Assembly (NCBI GenBank): GCA_949283125.1
Contig: CASDRK010000002.1
Location: forward strand, 156,610 to 220,609
Direction of reading: 5' to 3'
DNA: 64,000 bases
Source of the DNA: an uncultured Clostridia bacterium
GTDB lineage: Bacteria > Bacillota > Clostridia > Christensenellales > Borkfalkiaceae
Made by a program: the position numbers and the translations under genes. Each line of letters starts with the position of its first letter. Position 1 is the first letter of the stretch. The notes under the pieces are model-generated. The model was given only the letters and a program-made list of their open reading frames with translations. It was not told the DNA's origin and did no database searches. Below are positions 25,425-33,465 of this stretch, piece by piece.

Positions 25425-26822
25425 TCACTGCTTTCTGCCGACGTCGTAGCCCTCCTTGCCGTCCTTGACGCTGTAGCCGAGGGCGTCTATCTTTGCTCGC
25501 AGCTCGTCGGCGAGCGGCCAGTTCTTTTCCTTCTTTGCCTGCCAGCGGCGCTCGGCAAGCTGCCTTACTTCGGCGGGGATCTCCTCCGCCGGAGATTTGG
25601 CCGCCACTTCGGCAAGGTAGGCGTAGGCGTCCTTTTTGAACAGTCCGAGGAGGGAATAGGTCTGCCTTATCTGGCGCACGTCCTCGGCGCAGGCGGGATC
25701 GCCCGCCGCCAGCCCGGCCGCCACGCCCCTGAACAGCGAAAACAGCTCCGACAGTGCCAGCGCGGTGTTGAAGTCGTCGTCCATGGCCTCGTCGAATTTT
25801 TTGTCTATCTGCGGATTGCCAACCGAACCTTTGCCGAATTTGTCCTCCACCTGCCTGATTATTTTGTAGAACGCCGTCAGGTGCCTTTCGGCCTCGGGGA
25901 ACAGGTCGTCGGTGATGTTGATGTCGTTGCGGTAATTGGTCTGCAGAAGGGCGAACTTGATGGCCTCGTTGGTGTATTTTTTCAGCAGATCTTCCAGCAG
26001 CAACGAATTGCCGAGAGACTTGGACATCTTTTGCCCGTTCACTTTTATGAGCCCGTTGTGCGTCCAGTACTTAACGAACCGCTTGCCCGTGAGCGATTCC
26101 GTCTGCGCTATCTCGTTTTCGTGATGGGGAAAGATGAGATCCCTGCCGCCGCCGTGAATGTCTATCTGCTCGCCGAACGCGGCGCGGTTCATGGCCGAAC
26201 ACTCTATGTGCCAGCCCGGGCGCCCGTCGCCCCAGGGCGACGGCCAGAAAATTTCGCCGGGCTTGGCCGCTTTCCACAGCGCGAAGTCGGCGGGATTGCG
26301 CTTGTCCTCCGCATTCTCCACCCTCACTCCGTCCAGCATATCCTCCACCGAACGGTTGGAAAGGCAGCCGTAGCCGGGGAATGACGACACGTCGAAATAC
26401 ACGTCGCCCGAGGGCGCCGCATAGGCATGTCCGCTTTGGATGAGACGGGAGATGAAGTCCTGAATGTTGCCAATGTTTTCGGTGGCCTTGAGCCAGAGCG
26501 TGGGGTCGTCGATGTCCATTTCGCGCATGACCTCGTCGATGCGCCCGATCATCCTTGCGGCATACTCGTCGGCGGGCACGCCCTCCTCCTTCGCGCGGGC
26601 GATTATCTTGTCGTCCACGTCGGTGTAGTTGCGCGCGTATGTGACGCTGTAGCCCTTCTTTTCGAGGTACTTGCGCATGATGTCGTAGATGAGCGCCTGA
26701 AAGCCGTGACCTATGTGGGCTTCGCCCGATACGGTTATGCCGCAGGCGTACATCTTTACCTTGCCGGCTTCCAGCGGCACGAATTCTTCCTTTGTGCGGG
26801 TAAGTGTGTTGTAGATACGCAT
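25425..26822 (-). CDS. cysS: Cysteinyl-tRNA synthetase
   Basis: This 465-residue class I synthetase has YACGITVSGEAHIGHGFQ (zinc Cys and HIGH motif), GWHIECSAM, FPHHENEIAQTE (zinc Cys, His and Glu) and KMSKSLGN. The C-terminal part has the helical anticodon-binding region ending ADELRAKIDALGYSVKDG. The ATG at 26822 with GAGAGGAA upstream is the conserved start. It follows cysE by 65 bases and is read from the same T-box-controlled transcript, linking cysteine supply with its charging. Confidence 0.97.
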   Translation of the reverse strand: MRIYNTLTRTKEEFVPLEAGKVKMYACGITVSGEAHIGHGFQALIYDIMRKYLEKKGYSVTYARNYTDVDDKIIARAKEEGVPADEYAARMIGRIDEVMREMDIDDPTLWLKATENIGNIQDFISRLIQSGHAYAAPSGDVYFDVSSFPGYGCLSNRSVEDMLDGVRVENAEDKRNPADFALWKAAKPGEIFWPSPWGDGRPGWHIECSAMNRAAFGEQIDIHGGGRDLIFPHHENEIAQTESLTGKRFVKYWTHNGLIKVNGQKMSKSLGNSLLLEDLLKKYTNEAIKFALLQTNYRNDINITDDLFPEAERHLTAFYKIIRQVEDKFGKGSVGNPQIDKKFDEAMDDDFNTALALSELFSLFRGVAAGLAAGDPACAEDVRQIRQTYSLLGLFKKDAYAYLAEVAAKSPAEEIPAEVRQLAERRWQAKKEKNWPLADELRAKIDALGYSVKDGKEGYDVGRKQ

Positions 26823-26887
26823 AAATTTATATTCCTCTCGTCTTCTCCGCCGCGCCCTGCGCGGGGCGGCGGCATTTGTTTGCAAAA

Positions 26888-27550
26888 TCAGTCCTCGCCG
26901 GGCGGAACGTCCGCCGCCTTGCCAAATTTTTCCAGCCGCTCTTCCAGAGCGAACATCCTTTCGCGCAGGGCGCAAAGCTCGTCGCGGACGGGGTCGGAGC
27001 TGTCCTGACAGAGGTCTACCCCCTCCTTGAGTCCGCGTATGCGCACCACGCGCGCGGGCACGCCCACCACGGTGGCGTGGGGAGGCACGTCGCGCAAAAC
27101 CACGGCGCCCGCACCCACTTTTGCATAGTCCCCGACGGTTATGTCGCCCAGCACCTTTGCCCCCGCAGAAATGACGCAGCACCTGCCCACGGTGGGGTGG
27201 CGTTTGCCCGTCTGCTTGCCCGTGCCGCCCAGAGTGCAATTCTGATAGATGACGGTGCCTTCGCCCACTTCCGCAGTTTCGCCTATCACCACGCCCATGC
27301 CGTGATCGATGAATACCCCAGGGGCTATCTTTGCCGCAGGGTGTATTTCGATGCCGGTCGCGCGGCGGGAAAGCTGGCTGACGATGCGGGCGAGAAGCTT
27401 TAAACGCATTCTGTACAGTCTGTTGGCAAGGCGGTGATGGGACAGCGCCTTCACGCCCGAATATGTAAGCCAGACTTCAAATTTGCTGCGGGCGGCCGGG
27501 TCGTTTTCCATGGCCGCAGCAATGTCTGCGCGCAATTTTTTAAAGAACAT
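26888..27550 (-). CDS. cysE: Serine O-acetyltransferase
   Basis: This 220-residue protein has the SATase helical N terminus (DPAARSKFEVWLTYSGVKAL, SHHRLANRLYR) and the left-handed beta-helix hexapeptide repeats (IEIHPAAKIAPGVFIDHGMG, VIGETAEVGEGTVIYQNCTL, GAKVLGDITVG). It makes O-acetylserine, the precursor of cysteine. It is the first gene after the T-box leader. The C-terminal tail is longer and more charged than in short CysE forms, ending KAADVPPGED. Confidence 0.95.
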   Translation of the reverse strand: MFFKKLRADIAAAMENDPAARSKFEVWLTYSGVKALSHHRLANRLYRMRLKLLARIVSQLSRRATGIEIHPAAKIAPGVFIDHGMGVVIGETAEVGEGTVIYQNCTLGGTGKQTGKRHPTVGRCCVISAGAKVLGDITVGDYAKVGAGAVVLRDVPPHATVVGVPARVVRIRGLKEGVDLCQDSSDPVRDELCALRERMFALEERLEKFGKAADVPPGED

Positions 27551-27628
27551 GGCGATACCTCTCTATAGATTGCGGTTTTTTCCGCGGCGCGCACGACTTA
27601 CGGCGCGGGACAGACAGTCCCTACCCCC

Positions 27629-27894
27629 GAAAAAATACGCGCGCCCTTACATACTATGTAAAGGCGCGCGACCGCTGTTCCACTTTACTTCGTCCCCGCC
27701 GGCGCGGCGGAGACCTTGTTTTTCTCGCTTACGGGGAGAGTTCCGCGGGGTATTGGCCCGGCCCTGCAACGAAGTTGCGGACAGCGCATGCCCGTTCTGC
27801 CGTTTGCGGAAACTTTCAGCCGGCGGTCTCCGCTCTCTTTGTCAAGGCGCCTGCGACGGGTTTTTCTGTCATAAGGCTTGAAATTGTGATCGTC
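27629..27894 (-). ncRNA. T-box leader riboswitch of cysE-cysS
   Basis: Between the promoter and cysE the minus strand carries, in order: AGAGAGC near 27840 and GGCTGAAAG near 27815 (stem I elements); a TGC triplet at 27788-27786 that could be the Cys specifier; the T-box core AGTGGAACAGCGGT (27684-27671, consensus AGGGTGGNACCGCG); and a terminator with 16-bp arms (27670-27655 and 27653-27638, one G-T wobble) followed by TATTTTTT. Uncharged tRNA-Cys would stabilise the antiterminator and turn on cysteine synthesis and CysS. The specifier assignment is inference. Confidence 0.85.
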
Positions 27895-27900
27895 TTTTAT

Positions 27901-27929
27901 ATTATAAACCATCCGGCCCGCAATTGCAA
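27901..27929 (-). promoter_or_regulatory. Promoter of the cysE-cysS T-box transcript
   Basis: On the minus strand, TTGCAA (27929-27924), 17 bases and TATAAT (27906-27901). Confidence 0.75.
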
Positions 27930-27951
27930 CCGTGCGGACGCAGAATTTTTA

Positions 27952-28605
27952 TCAGGTTTTTGCAGAAAGTTTGAACACGTCGCGCGACTGACCGAGAACG
28001 AAGATGTGTTCGTCGCCGCGGAAGGCGTAATCGGGCATGGGCGAAGCGTTTATGGCGTTGCCCGTCTTGATGGCTATAATGTTTATTTTATACTTCTTGC
28101 GCACGTCCAGCTCGGCTATCGTCCTGCCCTTCCATTCCTTTACGATGGGCACTTCAAAGATGGCATAGCCGCCGGCGAGGGCCACATAGTCGAATATATT
28201 GTTGCCGTTGTGGCGTATGGCAAGTTTGTCGGCCACTTCGCCGTCGGCGTATATTATCTCGTCGGCGCCGACGCGCTTGAGAAGCTCGCACTGAACGTCG
28301 TCCCTCGCGCGCGCGGCAACGTACTTTGCGCCCAGCTTTTTTAAAAGCAGGGTGGTAATCATGGAGGATTCAAAGTCGTCGCCCACGGTTATGAAACACA
28401 GATCGAACGAAGGGATATCCAGCGCGCGCAGCACGTCCTCGTTTGTGTAGTCGGCTATGCGCGCGTCGTCGAAGTGACTGGCTATCTTGTTGATGCTCTC
28501 CTCCCTGCAGTCGAGGGCGAGCACGTCGTGGCCGAGATCCTGCATCTTTTCGGCCAGATGACCGCCCAGCCTGCCTATGCCTATAATTAAAACGGATTTT
28601 TTCAT
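27952..28605 (-). CDS. ktrA: KtrA/TrkA potassium uptake regulatory subunit
   Basis: This 217-residue protein has an RCK_N Rossmann fold (VLIIGIGRLGGHLAEKM, then ALDCREESINK and ADYTNEDVLRAL) and a C-terminal RCK_C domain (ELDVRKKYKINIIAIKTGN, RGDEHIFVLGQ). It forms the cytosolic ring that gates KtrB in response to ATP/ADP and, in Firmicutes, c-di-AMP. It lies 12 bases after ktrB with AAAGGAG before its ATG. Confidence 0.95.
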   Translation of the reverse strand: MKKSVLIIGIGRLGGHLAEKMQDLGHDVLALDCREESINKIASHFDDARIADYTNEDVLRALDIPSFDLCFITVGDDFESSMITTLLLKKLGAKYVAARARDDVQCELLKRVGADEIIYADGEVADKLAIRHNGNNIFDYVALAGGYAIFEVPIVKEWKGRTIAELDVRKKYKINIIAIKTGNAINASPMPDYAFRGDEHIFVLGQSRDVFKLSAKT

Positions 28606-28617
28606 TATATTGCTCCT

Positions 28618-29997
28618 TTATCCGATGATAAGGTTGCCCGCCACGCGGGAGATGGATACGGGTTTACGTTCGTTGCTGAACACGAGTATGAGCGTGAAGC
28701 CGCCGACGCGGCCGAGGAACATCAGGAATATGAGTATGAGCTGCGACGCCGCGCCTATCACGCCCGTTATGCCGCAGGACAGACCCACCGTGCCGATGGC
28801 GGAGACCACCTCGAACACGACGTAGTGAACGTTGACCGAGCCGTCGGAAACGTTTGCCACGGCGGGATTGTCGGCCTCCAGCGCGCATATCGCCATGGAA
28901 GCTATGATGACCGCCGCGATGTAAACGGAAAACACCGTTCCGGCCTGAGGATAGGCGTCGTCCTCGAACCTGCGGTTGAAGATGTGCGCTTCCGTGCGGC
29001 GGCGCGAGGTGGACATGGCAGACATTACGAGCACGGCCAGAGTGGTGGTCTTTATGCCGCCCGCGGTGGAACCGGGGCTGCCGCCTATGAACATGAGCAC
29101 TATGGACAGCATGCCGCCCGCGCCCGACAAAAATTTTGACGACACCGTGTTGAATCCGGCCGTTCTGGGCGATATGGACATGAACAGCGTTGCCAGAATT
29201 TTTGTGCCGACGTCCTTGTCGGCTATCGTGGCAGGGTTGTTCCACTCGAAAACCATGAACAGCGCCCAGCCCGAAATTATGAGGGCGGCCGTGGTGGTAA
29301 GCACCACCTTGGAGTGGAAGGAATACCTTTTTAAATGTATGCCGTTTTTGATGACGTCGCCCCAGACGAAGAAACCTATGCCGCCGATGACTATCAGCGC
29401 GCAGACGGTGAGACACACCAAGGGGTCGGAGATGTACGCGTTGAGCGAATCCTGCCCGTACCAGCCGGTGAGGGTGTAGCCGCAGTTGCAGAAGGCGGAG
29501 ACGCCCGTAAACACCGACTGCCATATGCCCCTTCCCCAGCCCATGACGGGCACAAAGGAAAAGCACATTAAAAACGAGCCGACGAACTCGCAGGCGAACG
29601 TCACTATCATTATATATTTGACGAGCTTTTTGATTCCTTCTAAACTTACGAATCCCGCCGACTGCATGACGAGCTTGCGCTGCGAAAGCGAGACGCGCTT
29701 TTGCATATACAGAAAGAATACCGACAGGATGGTGATAAGTCCCAGTCCGCCTATCTGCATCAGCACAAGGATTATCGCCTGTCCGAAGTAGGACCAGTGG
29801 CTGGCCGTGTCCACCGCCGAAAGCCCCGTTACGCACGTTGCGCTGGTGGCAGTGAAGAAGGCCGCCAGAAAGTCAACTTGGCCGGAGTTGGACGCCGCCG
29901 GTATGCATAGGAGCGCGGTGCCGACCGCGATGACCGAAAACACGCTTATGGCTATGAGCGCGGCAGGCGGCAACTTAAACCTTTTTGTCTGTGTCAT
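28618..29997 (-). CDS. ktrB: KtrB/TrkH-type potassium channel subunit
   Basis: This 459-residue membrane protein has four pore repeats typical of the SKT family: TSATCVTGLSAVD, SAFCNCGYTLTG, SPRTAGFNTVS with GGSPGSTAGGIKT, and SAIGTVGLSCGITG. It moves potassium (with sodium in some members) and works with KtrA downstream. A GTG five codons upstream would lie within the -10 box, so I use the ATG at 29997. There is no ribosome site and the -10 box ends 6 bases upstream, predicting a leaderless mRNA. Confidence 0.94.
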   Translation of the reverse strand: MTQTKRFKLPPAALIAISVFSVIAVGTALLCIPAASNSGQVDFLAAFFTATSATCVTGLSAVDTASHWSYFGQAIILVLMQIGGLGLITILSVFFLYMQKRVSLSQRKLVMQSAGFVSLEGIKKLVKYIMIVTFACEFVGSFLMCFSFVPVMGWGRGIWQSVFTGVSAFCNCGYTLTGWYGQDSLNAYISDPLVCLTVCALIVIGGIGFFVWGDVIKNGIHLKRYSFHSKVVLTTTAALIISGWALFMVFEWNNPATIADKDVGTKILATLFMSISPRTAGFNTVSSKFLSGAGGMLSIVLMFIGGSPGSTAGGIKTTTLAVLVMSAMSTSRRRTEAHIFNRRFEDDAYPQAGTVFSVYIAAVIIASMAICALEADNPAVANVSDGSVNVHYVVFEVVSAIGTVGLSCGITGVIGAASQLILIFLMFLGRVGGFTLILVFSNERKPVSISRVAGNLIIG

Positions 29998-30003
29998 GAC
30001 CCA

Positions 30004-30032
30004 ATTATACACGATAAAAAAATAAAACGCAA
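30004..30032 (-). promoter_or_regulatory. Leaderless promoter of ktrB-ktrA
   Basis: On the minus strand, TTGCGT (30032-30027), 17 bases and TATAAT (30009-30004), then 6 bases and the ATG. Confidence 0.75.
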
Positions 30033-30131
30033 TTAATTTTATGCAACAGCACCCGCAGCGGAGAAAAGACAGGTTTTTGAAAATTATTCACAATCGTTTC
30101 ACAATATATGTCATATTGCACATTATTTTCC

Positions 30132-30160
30132 TTGACTTATGTAAAATTATATATTACAAT
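30132..30160 (+). promoter_or_regulatory. Promoter of the DeoR-family regulator
   Basis: TTGACT (30132-30137), a 17-base spacer and TACAAT (30155-30160); AAAGGAGG follows before the ATG. Confidence 0.8.
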
Positions 30161-30209
30161 AGTGCCGATAAAAAATGAAATATGAAAAAATTTAACAAAG
30201 GAGGCCACC

Positions 30210-30968
30210 ATGAAGAGAGAACGCATAGAAGAGATAGCCGACATTTTGGACAAGCGCGGCAAGATGACGCTTGAACAGCTGGAGGAGGTTTTCCCCAACG
30301 TGTCGCAGATGACGCTCAGGCGCGACTTGTTTCAGCTTGAAGAGGACGGCCGCATAATCCGCATACGCGGCGGCGCGATGTCCGTAAAGGAAGTGCAGAA
30401 GGTTTCGGGCGAGGCCTACACGAAAAAGACGACGATAAACACCGACGCAAAGATAGTTATCGCGCAGAAGGCCTCCACCCTCATCGACGAGGGCGTGTCC
30501 ATCTTCCTTGACGGCGGCACCACCGCGATGTACCTTTCCAAGGAGATGCCCGACATACACTGCAACGTGTTCACCAACGGCATTGCCGTGGCAATGGAGC
30601 TTGCCCAGAAGAAAAACATTGCCATAACCGTTGTGGGCGGCCAGCTGATGAAGGACAACCTTTCCACCGCTTCGCCCGCGGCGAGGGAATATTTTGCGCT
30701 GACCAATTTTGAGATAGCCATTGTGTCCGCCACGGCGTTCACGCCCGAAAACGGGTTCAGCTGCAACAGTCAGGTAGAGGCCGACCTTTTAAAACAGGTA
30801 TTCAAAAAGGCGCGCCACGTGTACATGATGCTGGACAGCTCCAAGATAGGCAAAATAAATTCCTACACCTTTGCCCACATCGAGGACATCAACGTGCTCA
30901 TAACCGACGACAAATTCCCCAAGGAATACAAAAAGCTGTTTGAGGACAACAACATCGTCGTGATGTAA
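30210..30968 (+). CDS. DeoR/GlpR-family transcriptional regulator
   Basis: This 252-residue protein has an N-terminal winged helix (KRERIEEIADILDKRGKMTL, then VSQMTLRRDLFQLEEDGRI and RGGA) and a C-terminal DeoR sugar-phosphate sensor domain (IDEGVSIFLDGGTTAMYLSK, VFTNGIAVAM, VVGGQL, DSSKIG). Such regulators bind phosphorylated sugars or related metabolites. No sugar operon adjoins it, so the target is unknown. AAAGGAGG lies 6 bases before the ATG. Confidence 0.92.
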   Translation: MKRERIEEIADILDKRGKMTLEQLEEVFPNVSQMTLRRDLFQLEEDGRIIRIRGGAMSVKEVQKVSGEAYTKKTTINTDAKIVIAQKASTLIDEGVSIFLDGGTTAMYLSKEMPDIHCNVFTNGIAVAMELAQKKNIAITVVGGQLMKDNLSTASPAAREYFALTNFEIAIVSATAFTPENGFSCNSQVEADLLKQVFKKARHVYMMLDSSKIGKINSYTFAHIEDINVLITDDKFPKEYKKLFEDNNIVVM

Positions 30969-31359
30969 AAGCTTAACGCAAGTTCCGGCCGGCGACGCCC
31001 GCGACTTGCCGTCGGCGTGAGCGCCGTGCGCTTTTGCCGCGGCCTTAAACAGCCCGCATATGATATAGTCGCGGCAATTCGCCGTGCCGAGTTTGCCGAC
31101 CGCAACCAATTGTGTCTTGCCGAGCGAAAGCGTTGGTTTAGCTTGCAAACATGATCATGCGCCGAGGGCCACACGGCATGACCGTTGAATAACATTGCAC
31201 AACACACCGCAAAACAAAACCACCAGTGAACCGGTGGTTTTGTTTTTTTGTCGGGATTTAAAACCATGAGTTGCGCAACGTTATGGGCGCCGCTGCGGAC
31301 AGCGCGTTATGACCGCGGCCTTAATGTGCGCCGCAAGCCGAACGGCACACATGCGCCGT
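30969..31359. other. Non-coding region after the DeoR gene
   Basis: These 391 bases contain no codon-like frame I trust. A strong plus-strand terminator lies at 31216-31250, leaving a 247-base 3' untranslated tail or a separate small transcript. The remaining 110 bases show nothing recognisable. Confidence 0.4.
31216..31250 (+). terminator. Strong plus-strand terminator far downstream of DeoR
   Basis: Perfect 9-bp arms (31216-31224 and 31233-31241) with an 8-base loop, then GTTTTTTTG. Confidence 0.88.
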
Positions 31360-31566
31360 TCAGTCGCTCCACCGCCCGTGCGGCAGCGTTCTGTCCTTTA
31401 TGTCGTCGTAAAACTCAAAGTAGGCGCGGCGGAGCTCCTCCACCGTCATGCCTTCGGACATGAAGCCCGCAAGCTCTTCAAGCTCTTCGACGGTATAGTC
31501 CGCGGGGTCAAATTCCCCGTCGGTCGCCTCGGCAAGGCGCATCAAGTCTAAATTGCAAACTTTCAT
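31360..31566 (-). CDS. Small acidic protein of unknown function
   Basis: This 68-residue protein (MKVCNLDLMRLAEATDGEFD ...) is rich in Glu and Asp, with two predicted helices (TVEELEELAGFMSEGMTVEE) and a basic tail. Its ATG overlaps the stop of the DUF308 gene (TAATG), which implies coupled translation. I do not recognise a family; its location suggests it works with or near the membrane protein upstream. Confidence 0.6.
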   Translation of the reverse strand: MKVCNLDLMRLAEATDGEFDPADYTVEELEELAGFMSEGMTVEELRRAYFEFYDDIKDRTLPHGRWSD

Positions 31567-32333
31567 TATTTTCTGCTTAAATACTCCTTTAAGGGAGGGA
31601 ATGTGGTGAACGCGTCAAATATCAGCTGCACGCCGAAAACTATTATATGCAGATAGATGTGATGGGGATCGCTGGGCTCGTACAGCAACAAAAAGGCGAG
31701 TATCACCTCTATAATACCTTTGCCGAGGTAGTATATGCACCGCTCCGAACGGGCTATGCGGCTGAAGGCGTGGTTGAAGGCGTGCGCGCCCTCCATGAGC
31801 CCCAGAAAGCCCCACGCCACCGAAATGATGGTGAACGCGGCGGAATGTTCCACCATGATGAGCACGCCGAGCGCCATCATCACGAGCGAAGAGGCCGTCT
31901 TGTTGGAGTGGGTGTGCACATATTCGCGCTGAATGACGGCGACGATGAACTGCCCGAGACCGAAGACGGCGGCCGCGCCGCCGACTATGTACGGGAATAC
32001 CCCCTGTATGTAGCTTGTGATGGACACGCTGAGCACGCCCACGACGAGATAGACGGCAGACAGCACGAATTTTATCGTGCGCTCGGATATGTGCGTGGCG
32101 AGCGCTATTTTGTGCGCGCTGGTCTCCGCGGAAAATTCCTCTATCAGGAAGTCGCCGTAGCCCATGCGCTCCTCCGCGGCGGCCGTTTCGCCGTCGGAAT
32201 AGTGCGCGGCAAAGCCGCGGAAGGAATACTCCTCCTCGTCTCCCGTCACGGTGACGGCGTCCACAACGCTGCGGATATCCGACTCGTCCCTGCCGGAATA
32301 CCCTTCGGGCGAGAACTTTTCGCCATCGGTCAT
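31566..32333 (-). CDS. DUF308/HdeD-like membrane protein
   Basis: This 255-residue protein has an acidic cytoplasmic N terminus of about 85 residues and then six hydrophobic helices (from TIKFVLSAVYLVVGVLSVSI to LHIIVFGVQLIFDAF), the pattern of HdeD/DUF308 proteins. The function is unknown. GGGGGAAAAG precedes the ATG. A TTGACG box with TAAAAT 18 bases later lies about 55 bases upstream. It is cotranscribed with the small gene at 31360. Confidence 0.75.
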   Translation of the reverse strand: MTDGEKFSPEGYSGRDESDIRSVVDAVTVTGDEEEYSFRGFAAHYSDGETAAAEERMGYGDFLIEEFSAETSAHKIALATHISERTIKFVLSAVYLVVGVLSVSITSYIQGVFPYIVGGAAAVFGLGQFIVAVIQREYVHTHSNKTASSLVMMALGVLIMVEHSAAFTIISVAWGFLGLMEGAHAFNHAFSRIARSERCIYYLGKGIIEVILAFLLLYEPSDPHHIYLHIIVFGVQLIFDAFTTFPPLKEYLSRK

Positions 32334-32444
32334 ATTCTTTTCCCCCGTTTTATAACACTTTACATAATTTTATCACGGGCACCCGCCGCCCGTCAATACA
32401 CAACACAAACTCTTTACATTGCGGCTACATTGCACCGCGCGAAT

Positions 32445-33305
32445 TCAATCGGTGAACACCGTTTCCCACTGCCGCCTGCCGAAGCGCGCGGCAATATGTT
32501 CGCATTTGCACATGAACATGTAGAACGCGCCGCTTATCGGGCCGTAGAGCGTTTCGAGATTGCCCAGCCCCTTTGAAATTATCACGTCGGCGTTGTTTAT
32601 GAACGCGCGCGTGAGCGAGTTGACCTCAGGCAGATACGTGCCGGGAATGGCGGCGCCGCTGTCGATAACGGCTGCAAACTTTGAAAGCCCCACCCGCTCC
32701 GCGTCGGCGCGCGTCACGTCGTTTATTATGTCCCCGCCGCGCACCACGGATATCACCCTTATGTGCGGATACGCCGCCTTGACGGCGCGGATGAGCAGTT
32801 TGTCGAGCACTATCTCGCCGCAGTTGTCGTGCAGATATACAAGCGTGCGGGCATCGGAAAGTTTTGCAACGAAGCGGGCGTACACGTCCTCATCGACCGC
32901 GGAGCGCTCCGCGGCGCAAAGCACCTCGCCTATGCTGTCCTCGCCGAGGTCCGACAGGCGGGCATAGTCGATATAATTTGCCGCCATTGCATACCTTATG
33001 CCCTCCTTTACTGGGTCTTCGGCGGCGCATATGCGCGCGTATATATCGTCTTCAAGGGCGAGCAGAGCACCGTCGAAGGCCTGCTTTTGCTGCGAATAAT
33101 CTATTATACCCCCGAATATGCCCTGATGAACGCCGTCTATTCCGCGCATCAGAAGGGGCGCGCACGAATTTTCGGGCGCGCCGTCGCACAGCGCGCGCAC
33201 GGCTTCCTTAAAGCTTTGAAGGCGCTCGTCGCCGGGGTGCATGGTCTCCACCTTTTTTATCTGACTGTTGTACAGGCAGTCTCTGCATTCATCGTAAAGT
33301 TTCAT
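32445..33305 (-). CDS. DUF89/ARMT1-family metal-dependent phosphatase
   Basis: This 286-residue protein begins MKLYDECRDCLYNSQIKKVE, with the CxxC typical of short bacterial DUF89 proteins, and has the active-site motifs LHDNCGEIVLDKLLI, DSGAAIPGTY and ADVIISKGLGNLETL. DUF89 proteins are damage-control phosphatases that clear harmful phosphometabolites using Mn/Ni/Co. The ATG at 33305 is the conserved start; it has no ribosome site and lies 6 bases after TATAAT, so the mRNA should be leaderless. Confidence 0.88.
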   Translation of the reverse strand: MKLYDECRDCLYNSQIKKVETMHPGDERLQSFKEAVRALCDGAPENSCAPLLMRGIDGVHQGIFGGIIDYSQQKQAFDGALLALEDDIYARICAAEDPVKEGIRYAMAANYIDYARLSDLGEDSIGEVLCAAERSAVDEDVYARFVAKLSDARTLVYLHDNCGEIVLDKLLIRAVKAAYPHIRVISVVRGGDIINDVTRADAERVGLSKFAAVIDSGAAIPGTYLPEVNSLTRAFINNADVIISKGLGNLETLYGPISGAFYMFMCKCEHIAARFGRRQWETVFTD

Positions 33306-33311
33306 GCCAAT

Positions 33312-33340
33312 ATTATAACATGCATTTGCCGGCATTACAA
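33312..33340 (-). promoter_or_regulatory. Leaderless promoter of the DUF89 gene
   Basis: On the minus strand, TTGTAA (33340-33335), 17 bases and TATAAT (33317-33312), then 6 bases to the ATG. Confidence 0.75.
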
Positions 33341-33371
33341 TACCCTTATGCAAACTTTTGCCGCGGGCGAC

Positions 33372-33402
33372 AAAAAACCCGCGCGGCGAAACGCCGCGCG
33401 GG
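33372..33402 (-). terminator. Terminator of the CxxC-repeat lipoprotein gene
   Basis: Perfect 11-bp arms (33378-33388 and 33392-33402), AAA loop, then six T on the minus strand (33377-33372). Confidence 0.9.
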
Positions 33403-33465
33403 AAAAGCAACACGTTTAACCTATGCCTTAAACGCCGCTTTTATTTATAATGTTGCGCCGCAATA

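Noticed and set aside
30010-30012. GTG start of ktrB five codons upstream
   Set aside because: That codon overlaps the -10 box TATAAT, so it could not be in the mRNA.
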